A DNA stretch of 64,000 bases from Enoplolaimus lenunculus. Its lineage: Eukaryota; Nematoda; Enoplea; Enoplida; Thoracostomopsidae. The stretch covers positions 1-64,000 of the forward strand of contig JASANG010000993.1 in assembly GCA_030248215.1 (NCBI GenBank), given 5' to 3'. Positions within the stretch are counted from its first letter, which is position 1, and each line of letters begins with the position of its first letter. Made by a program: the position numbers and the translations under genes. The notes under the pieces were generated by a model. The model was given only the letters and a program-made list of their open reading frames with translations. It was not told where the DNA came from and did not search any database. Positions 35,117 to 45,119 of the stretch are shown here, one piece after another.

Positions 35117-35333
35117 GGGCCGCTATTTTCAAATGTGTGTAGCACCTGTCACCAGTTGCTAATATGTCTCGTAACTTTTGAACCATTGAATGCTGAGGCT
35201 CAAAAAATGGCGCATTTTTCGCATTTAATTTGCTCTACTCTTGTACCAATTTTGAGTAACTTCAATAGTTAGCGAGTTTCAAAACCTAACTACTAACTGA
35301 TAATAGTTGCTATACACATTTGAGAATACGGAC
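35117..35333. mobile_element. Family E element
   Basis: Left end GGGCCGCTATTTTCAAATGTG, right end CACATTTGAGAATACGGACC: near-perfect inverses 217 bp apart. The interior contains AGCACCTGTCACCAGTTGC and CGCATTTAATTTGCTCTAC. Confidence 0.75.
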
Positions 35334-35986
35334 CAAGATATGAACGGAATACACAATAGAGCTATGTTATTTATCATTAATACGGCGTTTGCCTTCTCGT
35401 TCGTTTGGCTCGCGAGTTTTCGTCACTATATATTACGTCCTCAGAAACTTCTGGATCTGCTACTGGTTAAAAGTCTAAGCCTAAGCGCTACAGGGCTACG
35501 CTGTTGTTTGCCGGTGGTAAAGATGGGACGCCTGTATAAGTAACATGGGACGGGTTTTTAATTAATGTTGACCGACCAATTTTGGATGATTAATAGCAAT
35601 TAAGCGTTTTATGTTGTTTATTATTATTTAACAAAGCGTTCAAAACAACGTTTATTTGTTGGTATTTTTAGTAATTGTTTACCTGTAATTTTGGTTTCCA
35701 ATTCTTGTTAACTTTTCAATTTAATTAATTGTTGTTTATGATTTTTGTACACATATATGTGTATTAATTTTTTTACATTTTCGACTGTCTGACGACTCCC
35801 TCCCAATCAGCGTACGCTCAAACCTATATATTATAGCTGGAACGCTCCACATACGTATTTTGGGCAACGTTGCAACAAAGCCACAATATGTAAATTAGTA
35901 GAAGTTTGCATAATAGACAAAAAACTGTGATTTTAATGTTTTTAGTAAATATTATTTTTTAGATGTTTTGTGTTTTATTCTATTAG
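35334..35986. other. Intergenic with a family C right end
   Basis: CCTAAGCGCTACAGGG near 35478 and GGGACGCCTGTATAAGTAAC at about 35526 look like the right part of a family C element. The rest is AT-rich and unrecognised. Confidence 0.35.
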
Positions 35987-37088
35987 ACCAGTCGTAGTGG
36001 GACTACATTTATTGAGCGAAGCTCGAACACACGTGAGCAATTAAGGTAATTATCAAATTAGTTATTAGCTAACTATTCATATATCGGTTTTGGAGGTTTG
36101 TAAGCAATTTCCTCAGATTCCTCGCACCCAAAAACCCTTCAGCCACCTTATAATTTTTGGAATAATTTAAAAGGTCTTAATTTTGTCTTGTCAATTTAGC
36201 TAATATGCAAATTAACTATTAGCTAACTATTCAATTATCGGTTTTGGAGGTCTGTAAGCGATTTCCTCAGATTCCTCGCATCCAAAAACCCTTCAGCCAC
36301 TCTAATAATTTTTGGAATAATTTAAAAAGTCCTAATTTTATTTTGTGAATTAAGCTAGTATGCAAATTAGTTATTAGCTAACTATTCAATTATCGCTTTT
36401 GGAGGTTTGTAAACAATTTATTCAGATTCTTCGCACCCAAAAACCTTCAGTGAACCCTAATAATTATTGAAATAATTTAAAAAGTCCTAGTTTTGTCTTG
36501 TCAATTAAGCTAATATGCAAATTAGCTATTAGCTAACTATTCAATTATCGGTTTTGGATGTTTGTAAACTTTTTATTCAAATTCGTCGCACCAAAAAACC
36601 CTTTAGTACTCAAATTATATTGCTTTTAACCTTAATAATTAGTGAAATATTGTAAAAAGTCCTAATTTAGGCATATAAACTATCCTAATATGCAAATTAT
36701 CTATTAGCTAACTGCTCAATTCTCGGTTTTGAAGGTTTGTAAACAGTCTACGCAGATTTCTCACACCCAAAAACCCTTTAATGCTAAAATTAGATTGCTT
36801 CTAACTGTAATAATTAGTGAAATATTGTGGAAAGTCCTAATTTAGGCTAATTAATTATGCAAATTAGCCTGTAGCTAATAAACGGCTTAATATTTTGAAA
36901 TCCCAATGCGAGGTTAACACCCCTGAATAATTGGCTTTCAAACAAAAAAGTTTATCAAAATCGGCTCAGCGGTTCCTGAGATTCTTTTCGGACGGACAGA
37001 CGGACGGACAGACGGACGGACATCCACCTTTCGACCCCCAAGTACAAAACATAAAACGCTGCGCGAAACTCCGAGCTTCGCTCAACCA
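35987..37088 (+). mobile_element. Family J element, long copy with internal tandem units
   Basis: Starts ACCAGTCGTAGTGGGACTAC then TTGAGCGAAGCTCGAAC; ends CGAGCTTCGCTCAA, an inverse of the second word. Between are about six units of roughly 155-170 bp (AATATGCAAATTAGCTATTAGC, TTTTGGAGGTTTGTAAAC, CACCCAAAAACCCTTCAG) and a GACGGACAGACGGACGGAC run close to the right end. It matches 5970-6675 throughout. No coding capacity. Confidence 0.85.
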
Positions 37089-37485
37089 ATGCTGTTTGGT
37101 GTATTAATGGGATATTTAATATATGTTGTCTTTAGCTATGCTCAAGTTGCGAAGTGTATTTCCCCTACAGAAGTGAATTCCGGTTAAATCCTTCGTTTGT
37201 TAGCAATGGATGCAGCACCGAACCAAAGACCCTGTATACATTAAAATGATGACTTGGTGGTTTGAGTTGTCGCTTAAGCTTCAAAGCTTTGGCAAGACTT
37301 GCTTAAAAACAAATACTCTTGAACATCGGCCAAAACCCAGTATAATAGGCAAGTTGTACAGGTGTGCAACTACGGATTACTAGTTTGAATTATTTGAAAA
37401 ATTCAATTTTTTTCGTGACTGAGAGGCCCATATAAACATCAGGAGCGAGTCGATTTCCGAAAGATTCGAATAGAGTCAGCTTAAT
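37089..37485. other. Intergenic, no feature recognised
   Basis: No gene, repeat terminus or RNA structure stood out here. Confidence 0.3.
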
Positions 37486-37563
37486 TTTTAGACTAATTTT
37501 TTGTTTAGGCAAAGGCTTAGGTATAGGCTTATACTACTGTTACGGCTCTGTTCTATACATTGT
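37486..37563 (-). mobile_element. Family B fragment
   Basis: In inverse orientation: TAGACTAATTTTTTGTTTAGG, GCTTAGGTATAGGCTTATAC, then CTGTTCTATACATTG, which is the decayed TGTAAAGAACAG terminus. Confidence 0.6.
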
Positions 37564-37639
37564 TGCGACTGCAAAGCACTCACGTGGCCAAAATTCACCC
37601 CAAGCTGCTGTAACATTTCTCCCCTCTGTTTGCATCCTG

Positions 37640-37642
<3 letters not shown>

Positions 37643-37701
<59 letters not shown>
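37643..37701. repeat. (TA)n microsatellite
   Basis: About 29 TA units without interruption. It gives meaningless Tyr/Ile open frames on both strands. Confidence 0.98.
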
Positions 37702-37703
<2 letters not shown>

Positions 37704-37829
37704 TAAATAATAAAAAATTTATATAACACAAATATAACATATTTTAAGCGTAAGCATAAATCTAAGCCTCATATTCAGGAGCGGTGATATGAAGAATCTA
37801 AGGGAGACGCATACGCCCAATTTTTGCGT

Positions 37830-38090
37830 TTTTTCCATTATCCCCAACCCGCATTTGCCCGGTGCTGAGAAGGGCTGAATGGAAAAGACCCCAATTTTTG
37901 GGGTCTTTTCGGTTTTCCTCCAGCCAGCGTTTGCCCTAAGATGGTTGGGTTTTCAAAAATTTTTGCGTATTTGAGCTTTTCATTTCATTCAATGGTTAGT
38001 CGACGCCCAAAGTTGAATTTTTGAAAAATTTTATTTTTTAATATATCAAGGTCTCCTCTTGGCACCCAAATTTTTTAAAGAAGTCAGACA
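37830..38090. repeat. Family K repeat with a strong hairpin
   Basis: GCGTTTGCCCTAAGATGG, TTTTCAAAAATTTTTGCG and CGCCCAAAGTTGAATTTTTG match 54690-54800 in order, and GCAAACGCCGGCTGAGG (38920) is a nearby inverse. At 37882-37910 AAAAGACCCCA and TGGGGTCTTTT form an 11-bp hairpin with an ATTTT-type loop. Confidence 0.6.
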
Positions 38091-38449
38091 AATAATATGC
38101 CATTCGATGCAGCTTGCTGAATCTGAGTCCAACGGTGGAAGTTTTTCTGCAATCAAACGTCTGTACGAGATAGGGTCAAATAACTAATTTTACACGCTGC
38201 CAACGATTTGGGTCGGCGCTAAATCAGTTATTTGACCGTAACTCGTTGACCTGCGAATTGACTGTGTAAAATTTGATACAATTGTGTTCAGCACCGCAGG
38301 CTGTGTTGAATGGTATATAATTTGTTAGTTTAACAAAATTTTTTTAGTTTTAGATGGGATCCTTGCTGCTTGGGGACTTTAAAACCAAATTTTTCAACAA
38401 TTCAAATTTTGGCGTGGAATAAGCACGGAAGGTTGTGAGAAGCTCAAAT
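38091..38449. other. Intergenic, probably still family K or another decayed repeat
   Basis: Nothing coding. TTATTTGACCGTAACTCGTTG near 38230 mirrors GTACGAGATAGGGTCAAATAAC near 38162, so the stretch is a loose palindrome. Confidence 0.35.
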
Positions 38450-38880
38450 ACTGTAGTGACCCAAATAAAAGATGGGATAAGCGGGGTCCCCATTTTGAGT
38501 CCCAATCAGTAGTAATTCGTATCCGTAATAAGAATCCATACGCGAGTAGCGACCCTAAATCCTAATTAGAGCCCATAAATGTCAATTATCTTTAATAAAC
38601 TGTAGTGATGACTCTAGGACAAAATAAACTTGAGTTCAAAACCTTACAGCATACTTAAGTTTTGAAAGTACATTCCTAAGTATAACCTTGCCTTATAGCT
38701 CAAGTTTTTGATATGACAAATAAACGTTTAATTCAACGGCTAACTGCAATACCGGATACAGGATCAGCAACGAAGGGCAGGTTAAAAATAAATGACAGTC
38801 CATAACTGAACGGCTGCGAGGAACATCCTGGACAGGCCAAATAATTATAAGTTCCACCTGTTATTCGGGTCACTACAGTA
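38450..38880 (+). mobile_element. Family D element, complete
   Basis: Ends are inverses: ACTGTAGTGACCCAAATAA and TTATTCGGGTCACTACAGT, 431 bp apart, flanked by TA on both sides (TA|CTGTAG...CTACAG|TA), compatible with a Tc1/mariner-type target. Non-coding. Other copies: 11534, 39230, 53114, 62009 and end fragments at 60010 and 62605. Confidence 0.85.
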
Positions 38881-39131
38881 TGTAGAAATTTTCCAAATCC
38901 AACCATATCTTTGAGCAAACGCCGGCTGAGGATAACCGAAAAGACCGTTGAGTTAGCCTATTTTTTCACATGGGTATGTTTGAAAACCAGCTGACTGCTC
39001 GCAGAAAATGAAACCAATAACGGTGGTCAGGTCACTTTGGCGATTTTTGTACAATTTCAGTTAATTATTATTAACAAATTTATAGAAATCCTTTGTTTTT
39101 ATACCAAACGAAATACTTCGACTGCTGAAAA

Positions 39132-42058
39132 ATGGCTGCAAAACAAACACAAATTATTGTTGCTGGTCTGATATGTGTACGTTACTGTTTTAATCTATGA
39201 AATAAAGCTGTTTTTGAGCATAGCCAGTCCTGTGGTGAGCCGAATAGGATGGGGTGACCATTTTGAGTCCCCATCAACAGGAGTCCGTATTTCTAATAAA
39301 AGTCCGTTAATCGAATAGTGTCCTTGAACCCTCATTTAGAGTCACTAAGTGTCAATTATCCCTAATTGTTGTGCAATACTCCACGACACAATACAGTTGT
39401 GTTCGAAACTTTGAAGCATACTTAAGTTTTGAAAGTATATACCTAAGTATATTAAAATTGCAATATCGGTCAAACGTTTGATACAAGACAAATAAACGTT
39501 TAATTCAAAGGATAGTTGCAATACAGGGTATATGTCAGTAATGAAGGGTGGCGGACGGCGAATTAAAAATAACTCAAAGTCCGTAACCGAATAACAGAAG
39601 GGAACCCTTTGGAAAGGCCAAATAAATATCAGTATCCACCCTCTTATTCAGATCATTACAGTAGTTTGACAAGACCGAGGTAGGCGCATGTCCACGGGAC
39701 TAGCGGTTTAGACACCAAATCTATGAACAAAGATGCATTTTAATACGACTGATGCAACGAGATTGGAACTCGAATGTTAAATCGATGATAATACAACATC
39801 TCTTTCAATCATACTCTTTACGGTTACATTTGGATTCAAATCAAAGACTTTAGACTTCAAGCTTTTTGTTCGCTTCGCTCGCAAATTCTTCAAAACCCAA
39901 GCCCTAGGCTGCCTAGACCACTTCCACAAAGTGTAAAGCTCTTGTGTTATATAAGCAAAAATTTATTTTCATTATAGATAGTAATTGAAAATTTTTTCAT
40001 TGAAGAAAGTAATTGAAAATTTTTCCATTGAAGAAAGTAATTGAAAATTTTTCCATTGAAGAAAGTAATTGAAAATTTTTTCATTGAAGAAAGTAATTGA
40101 AAATTTTTCCATTGAAGAAAGTAATTGAAAATTTTTTCATTGAAGAAAGTAATTGAAAATCTTTTCACTGAAGACAGTAATTGAAAATATTTCCATTGAA
40201 GAAAGTAATTGAAAATATTTCCATTGAACAAAGTAATTGAAAATCTTTTCATTGAAGAAAGTAATTGAAAATTTTTTCATTGAAGAAAGTAATAGAAAAT
40301 TTTTAGAAAGTAATTGAAAAGAATTGTTTTTGACTAATTATTTGATTTCAGATATTCCTAATCATTTGTATGATTTTAAGTGCAACATCGTCAAACACGC
40401 AGATCAAACGATGCGGTTCCAACTGGTGTAAATGGTACAATTCTGAGCGTTCGCTTGATATTCGGCACTGGCCTTATCTTGCAGATCATGTCTATAATGT
40501 GGGCGTTAAATATTTCATTTTTGTAACCGAAATTTTGTTGGCCTGTCTCGCTGCGTTTTTAACTGTCTGGCGATGTATGCTTGTTGCTTCGGACGCCCAA
40601 TCTTCAATGTTTTTGGTAAATTTGAAGCTTTTTGCATTTTGTGAATTTTTACAATTTTTATAACATTTGGCAAGGCTGCAGCTGAGGTATCCAAGGCCTC
40701 TCCGGCTCTGAGATGTGGTAAATCCCTTAAAAGGTATCAATTAGAGACGCAGGACAGGAGTATATACAAAAATAGGTGGAACATACGCGAAAGTGCAATC
40801 TGTATTATTAAAGCTGAAACGCCCAACATACGTATTTTGGGAAAAGTTCCAACAGATTTTTTATAAGTATGCAAATTAATTGTATATTTGTAAAGGTTTG
40901 TTAACATAGTTCTATAGGGAACATTGTTCACATTTCGTTTATGCACTATTCCATAAGATGAAGTTTACACTGTAACTTTCAGCGAGTTGATTTTAACTCA
41001 GAATGAGTTGAATCAGTCTGTATAAGACTATCAGAACTCAGAATTTTAAGTTGATGCAGTTCATTCTGTGAGTTAATGAATTAACTCAACCGGAGTCAAC
41101 TCAACTCAGAGTGTGAATCAACTCAGAGTGTGAATCAACTCAATCCAGAGTGAGTTAATGTTTACTGATACTAATTCAGAAATAACCAACTCGCTCGCTG
41201 GATTAATTAATCAACTCATTGAAATTTACAGTGTAGGTTATGTGTGTATTCTGTTATTAAGATATATGCATATTGATTCAACGGGTTTTAAAGTCGCAAC
41301 GAGAACCTAAATATAAAGTCGGGTTGCAAATATTGCAACCAGATTTGGCTGTACAGATGTAATGGCGGATGAAAACTCACGAGCGAAGCGAACGAAATGC
41401 CAAATACGCGCATAAATAACGCAGTATTAAAACTGCACTGTAAATTCTAATGAGTTGATTAATCAATTCAGCTAGCGAGTTGGTTATTTCTGAATTAATA
41501 TCAGTAAACATTAACTCATTCTGAGTTGAGCTGATTCTCACTCTGAATTGAGTTGACTCTGTGTGAGTTGATGAATTAAGTCAGAATGAATTGAATCAAC
41601 TCAAAATTCTGAGTTCTGATAGTCCTAACTCAGACTGAGTGATTCAACTCATTTTGAGTTAAAATCAACTCACTGAAATTTACAGTGTGGAATTTCGCAG
41701 AAACGGCCAAAACGTTTTGAAATCACAATGCAGACGTGTTTGTTAGTATTTTCAGGAAGTGATGTTATCGAGCATAGGTGCAGTATTCTCTATTGTACTC
41801 GCGTCGCTAGAAACATGGTTTGCGTCAGGATCTGCAATGCTTATTTACAAAACATCAACATGGGCGGCATCTGCTGTACGTTTTCTGATCGTAGCAGTAC
41901 AAGATGTCTCAAGTGAAAATCAGCCGCCTATACAGTGCAAAAATGATGTGTCAAATTGTCACTCTTTCCGAAATAGGCGTTTTCGGACTACACAAACTGA
42001 GTCAAAATTCGACTCCGCCAGAGTTAAATTCGACTCAATCGATCGCTCAGTGAGTTGA
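39132..42058 (+). CDS. Small multi-pass (tetraspan-type) membrane protein, three exons
   Basis: Not assigned to a named family. Exons: 39132-39176 (ATG, MAAKQTQIIVAGLIC), 40352-40615, and 41756 to at most 42058; the first two junctions are phase 0 with GTACGT and GTAAAT donors. TM1 spans the first junction (IIVAGLICIFLIICMILSA). An extracellular loop follows with CGSNWCKWYNSE, a W-C pair reminiscent of the claudin-superfamily loop. TM2 is YFIFVTEILLACLAAFLTVW, TM3 VMLSSIGAVFSIVLASLETW, and a weaker TM4 candidate is SAVRFLIVAV. The last 41 codons of the open frame run inside a transposon (41933-42132), which supplies the stop. An alternative donor at about 41877 (GCT|GTACGT) could end exon 3 earlier and lead to unseen exons. 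Exons 1 and 2 are firm; the 3' end is not. Confidence 0.75.
39230..39661 (+). mobile_element. Family D element in intron 1 of the tetraspan-type gene
   Basis: Left end CTGTGGTGAGCCGAATAGG, right end CTTATTCAGATCATTACAG; word order matches 38450-38880. It begins 54 bases after the exon 1 donor. More diverged ends than the neighbouring copy. Confidence 0.8.
39980..40320. repeat. 28-bp minisatellite, about 12 units, before exon 2 of the tetraspan-type gene
   Basis: The unit is close to AGTAATTGAAAATTTTTCC followed by ATTGAAGAA; units differ by one or two bases and the last is shortened. It ends 31 bases before the exon 2 acceptor, where the intron's branch point and pyrimidine tract would be expected to lie close by. 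Confidence 0.95.
40968..41233. mobile_element. Family A element (TGAGTTGA-rich palindrome)
   Basis: CACTGTAACTTTCAGCGAG at the left and TTGAAATTTACAGTG at the right, flanked by TA on both sides. The whole element is a chain of AACTCA/TGAGTT words forming a long imperfect palindrome. A mariner-type target site (TA) is implied. Intron 2 of the tetraspan-type gene. Confidence 0.85.
41436..41687. mobile_element. Family A element, second copy in the same intron
   Basis: CACTGTAAATTCTAATGAG to CACTGAAATTTACAGTG, 252 bp. It is inverted in internal word order relative to 40968-41233. It ends 69 bases before the exon 3 start. Confidence 0.85.
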
Positions 42059-42132
42059 ATTTGACTCAGTTTATGTAGTCCAAAAAAGCCTATTTCGGAG
42101 AGAGTTAATTGGCCTCACCATTTTTTGCAGTG
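41933..42132. mobile_element. Family I element overlapping the tetraspan-type exon 3 frame
   Basis: CAGTGCAAAAATGATGTGTC and GGCCTCACCATTTTTTGCAGTG are inverses, 200 bp apart, flanked by TA. The interior has GAAATAGGCGTTTTCGGAC mirrored as AAAAAAGCCTATTTCGGAG. A sister lies at 43430-43623. The open frame of exon 3 continues 126 bases into it. Confidence 0.8.
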
Positions 42133-42483
42133 TAGAAACGTTTCAGCCTTGCTTGTATAAGTCATTTGATCGCCAGTATGTTGAACTGGCTTCGGGCTTG
42201 GTTTTGATCCAGTGCCATTTGTAGCTTCTTGGGTGCCACAAACCATTTATGAGAGGTTTTCAAAGTAAAATATCGGTTAAACATGTTGACAAAAAGAAAG
42301 TAAGCGAGAAAGCAAACGTAGCCTTAGAATTAAAGCATATTAAATGCAGGTAAATGGGGCCCCTTGGGCAGTCAAGGGGCGAAATGGACGGGCAGATTTG
42401 GTTGTCCCGCGGTTGTGGACAAACCAAATATGAACCGAAATGCGGTAAACACCAGAACATGAAAGTGTTACGGTTTTGAAATA

Positions 42484-42706
42484 CACTGTAAATTCCAGTG
42501 AGTTGATTTTAACTCAGAATCGCTCAATCTGTGTTAGGACTATCAGAACTCAGAGTTTAGAGTTGATTAAATTCATTGTGATTAAATTTAATCAACTCAC
42601 CCACAGTCAGCTCAACTCAGAGTGTGTTTATGTTTGCTGATATCCATTCAGAAATAACCAACTAGCTAGCTAAATTTGATTAATCAACTCATTGAAATTT
42701 ACAGTG
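42484..42706. mobile_element. Family A element
   Basis: CACTGTAAATTCCAGTGAG to CATTGAAATTTACAGTG, flanked by TA. Slightly shorter than the other copies because part of the centre is lost. Confidence 0.85.
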
Positions 42707-43429
42707 TATTTGCCTCAAAAGTATAAAGCTGAGATTTGATTTCAGCTAATTGATTACTTAACTTTTCATAGAGGAGGTTATCGAATTTTGGTGGCCAACC
42801 GCTTGCGAATTCAATTTAAAACTGCACTGAATATATAAAAGGCGCCAGAAGAAACAATAATTGCATAAAATATATTAAAATAAAGCACAAAAGTTGGCTG
42901 AAATGCTGCTATTTCATGTTACATAACTGTGATTTTCGTAAGGTCAGGTATAGCATGGTCTTTGTGGGGCACCATGGGGCGCCGATGAGGTGGCTTCGAA
43001 AAATTTCTCCTGGAACAGGACAGGGTGGAGCAGTCGCAGGCCGCTCCACTTCCATCTCTGTTCGAATCCATCCAGACGGCCACGCACATGGGTTTCCAGA
43101 TGTTCCTGTTACCCAGACTTCGAGTAATTTTGCTCCAATTTTTGGGAAAATATTTTCATTTCACTTGAAAAGTGCGCAATTTAAGATAATACAATTGCAT
43201 ATTTTAATACTTTATGACTGTTACCCTGTTGTTTACGGGTGGAAGGTTGGGGTGCAAAACATGATATTGTTTTGTAAGGCTGATAAGGACGTCTCACATT
43301 TTATCAACATCTCGTGTGTTTAATCGGATATTAAAGTCTTAAATGTACACTCAAAGACTGTTCTATTTTACGTATCATATTTTAATGTTCCTGTAAAACC
43401 ATAGTAACGCTACCAATTTTAGCCGTGCA
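42707..43429. other. Intergenic with a GC-rich, open stretch at about 42930-43130
   Basis: The 200-base stretch is markedly richer in GC than its surroundings and open on both strands (plus: MVFVGHHGAPMRWLRK...; minus: NIWKPMCVAVWMDSNRDG...). I recognise neither product, and splice sites on either strand are not convincing. Confidence 0.3.
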
Positions 43430-43623
43430 TTGCAGAAAATGGTGAGTCAAATTGACTGTCCTAGAAACAGGCTCAACGGGACTACACAAACTGAGTCAAA
43501 TTCGACTCCACCAGAGTCAAACGTGCGACTCAGTGAGTCGAATTTGACTAATTGGACTCAATTTGTGTAATCCTGAAAGTCTATTTCGGAGAGAGTCAAT
43601 TTGACTCACCATTTTCTGCAGTG
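43430..43623. mobile_element. Family I element
   Basis: TTGCAGAAAATGGTGAGTC and GACTCACCATTTTCTGCAG are near-perfect inverses, 194 bp apart, with GACTACACAAACTGAGTC inside as in 41933-42132. Confidence 0.85.
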
Positions 43624-45119
43624 TACAGTGGCTGGCCTATCTTTTACTCGCTCCTAATTTATTCACGAAATTATTTTAAAAGTCGAACGTCGACTTAATT
43701 AAGATGTTTCTGTATTTGCCTGGCAGAATGTGATTTTTAGGCATTTCTTTACATCGTTTGCATACTATGGATTATTGATGTTACTCTTTCTATTTACGAC
43801 TCACCACAAGACTAAACGCTGCACTCCTGTAATGCAACGAACTGACTAAATGCTGCACTCCTGTAATGCAACCAACTGCATCCTTCTCACTGTTCCTGCC
43901 TCCGTTGAAAGCTTTTGCAAACACGAGTCGTGTGGCGAACCAAAAAATGCAATTCGACGAGTCCTTTGATAGAATTGGCAAACTATTAACGGAGTTTCAA
44001 AAACGCTCTGTCTTTATTCCAACAGGAGTGACTTCGGCATAGTGTTTGGTACAAGTTATGGTGCCTCTATACTGGTCGTCTGGCGCCGGAGCAGCGTTGG
44101 ACAACTCCGTATGACATTACCGTTGGTTCCCTCTGTGTAGTCTGTTTATACAGGAGTGGAATGTTATCTTTGAGTACTCTCGTTATTCAAGGACTGTGTT
44201 TTCAAGCTGCCTTTTATCCAAAAATATTATTCAAACATGAAGATACCGGCATCTTTAGCAGCAAAAAAGGACAACATTCTTGCAGGGTTCACGTTATAAC
44301 CGGGGCAGCTTGGGATATGTATTGGCCCTATTAGAATATTGAAAAACACTTCGTCTGCTTATAAACCACGTATCATTATATATAGTAACTCGTAAGAGTT
44401 TGCTACCTTCATGTGTACGCCACCTTTTGTATTGCAATATCATATGATATTCGGAATATTATCTGCGAATGTTATATATGTTCGCAATTGTCTGCGTATT
44501 TGAGGTAGCACAAGCATGTACATTGAAGTTCGGTGTTAGTCCGTTCATTTGATATGGCAGCTCGAATTTTAACGTTAACGTCGAATCAATATGAAGCAAA
44601 CCATGACACGACTGCCAAGGTTGTAACGTGAATCCCGCATGTCAGTCAATACAGTTTTGCTCAATTTTTATACCTACGCATTATGCATGGATATTATTTA
44701 CAGCCAAAGTTACTTTAGGGGTGTCACCTTAGAGGTGTAACTGGGTAAAGATTTATTTACGTGTCTGCTCTTTAACCCGAGTAAATTTTATTTTTGTACC
44801 CAAGGGAATACTGCTACAAAATGGCTTTACCCGCGATCAAGCTTTACCAGCTCTTATTTTGTGTGTTCACATGCCTACGACTCGCCTAATTTTATCAGCG
44901 TATTGATATTACATAATCTCTTACCATTGGTTTACGTCGTAATAAAATCGATCAGTGGCTGGTGGGGTGTAGGTCAAAAATACCACCCATCCGCCCGAAA
45001 CTCAACAAATTGTTTCGAAGCCGCATCCAGTGTTGATGTCCAATAACTAACGCATGTTTAAATTTTGTGAATTATACCAAATTTTTCCGTAAAATTGCGT
45101 AAATTCTTTTTTAAAAAGT
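43624..45119. other. Intergenic, no gene recognised
   Basis: Contains a short tandem (CTGCACTCCTGTAATGCAAC twice, 43815-43875) and a family C left terminus near 44706 (AAAGTTACTTTAGGGGTGTC). No open frame with a known domain. Confidence 0.35.

Noticed and set aside
37501-37740. Open frames through the (TA)n run
   Set aside because: Simple-sequence artefact of Tyr/Ile codons.
39947-40252. Minus-strand 101-codon frame over the 28-bp array
   Set aside because: Repeat artefact; the plus strand carries the real exon directly afterwards.
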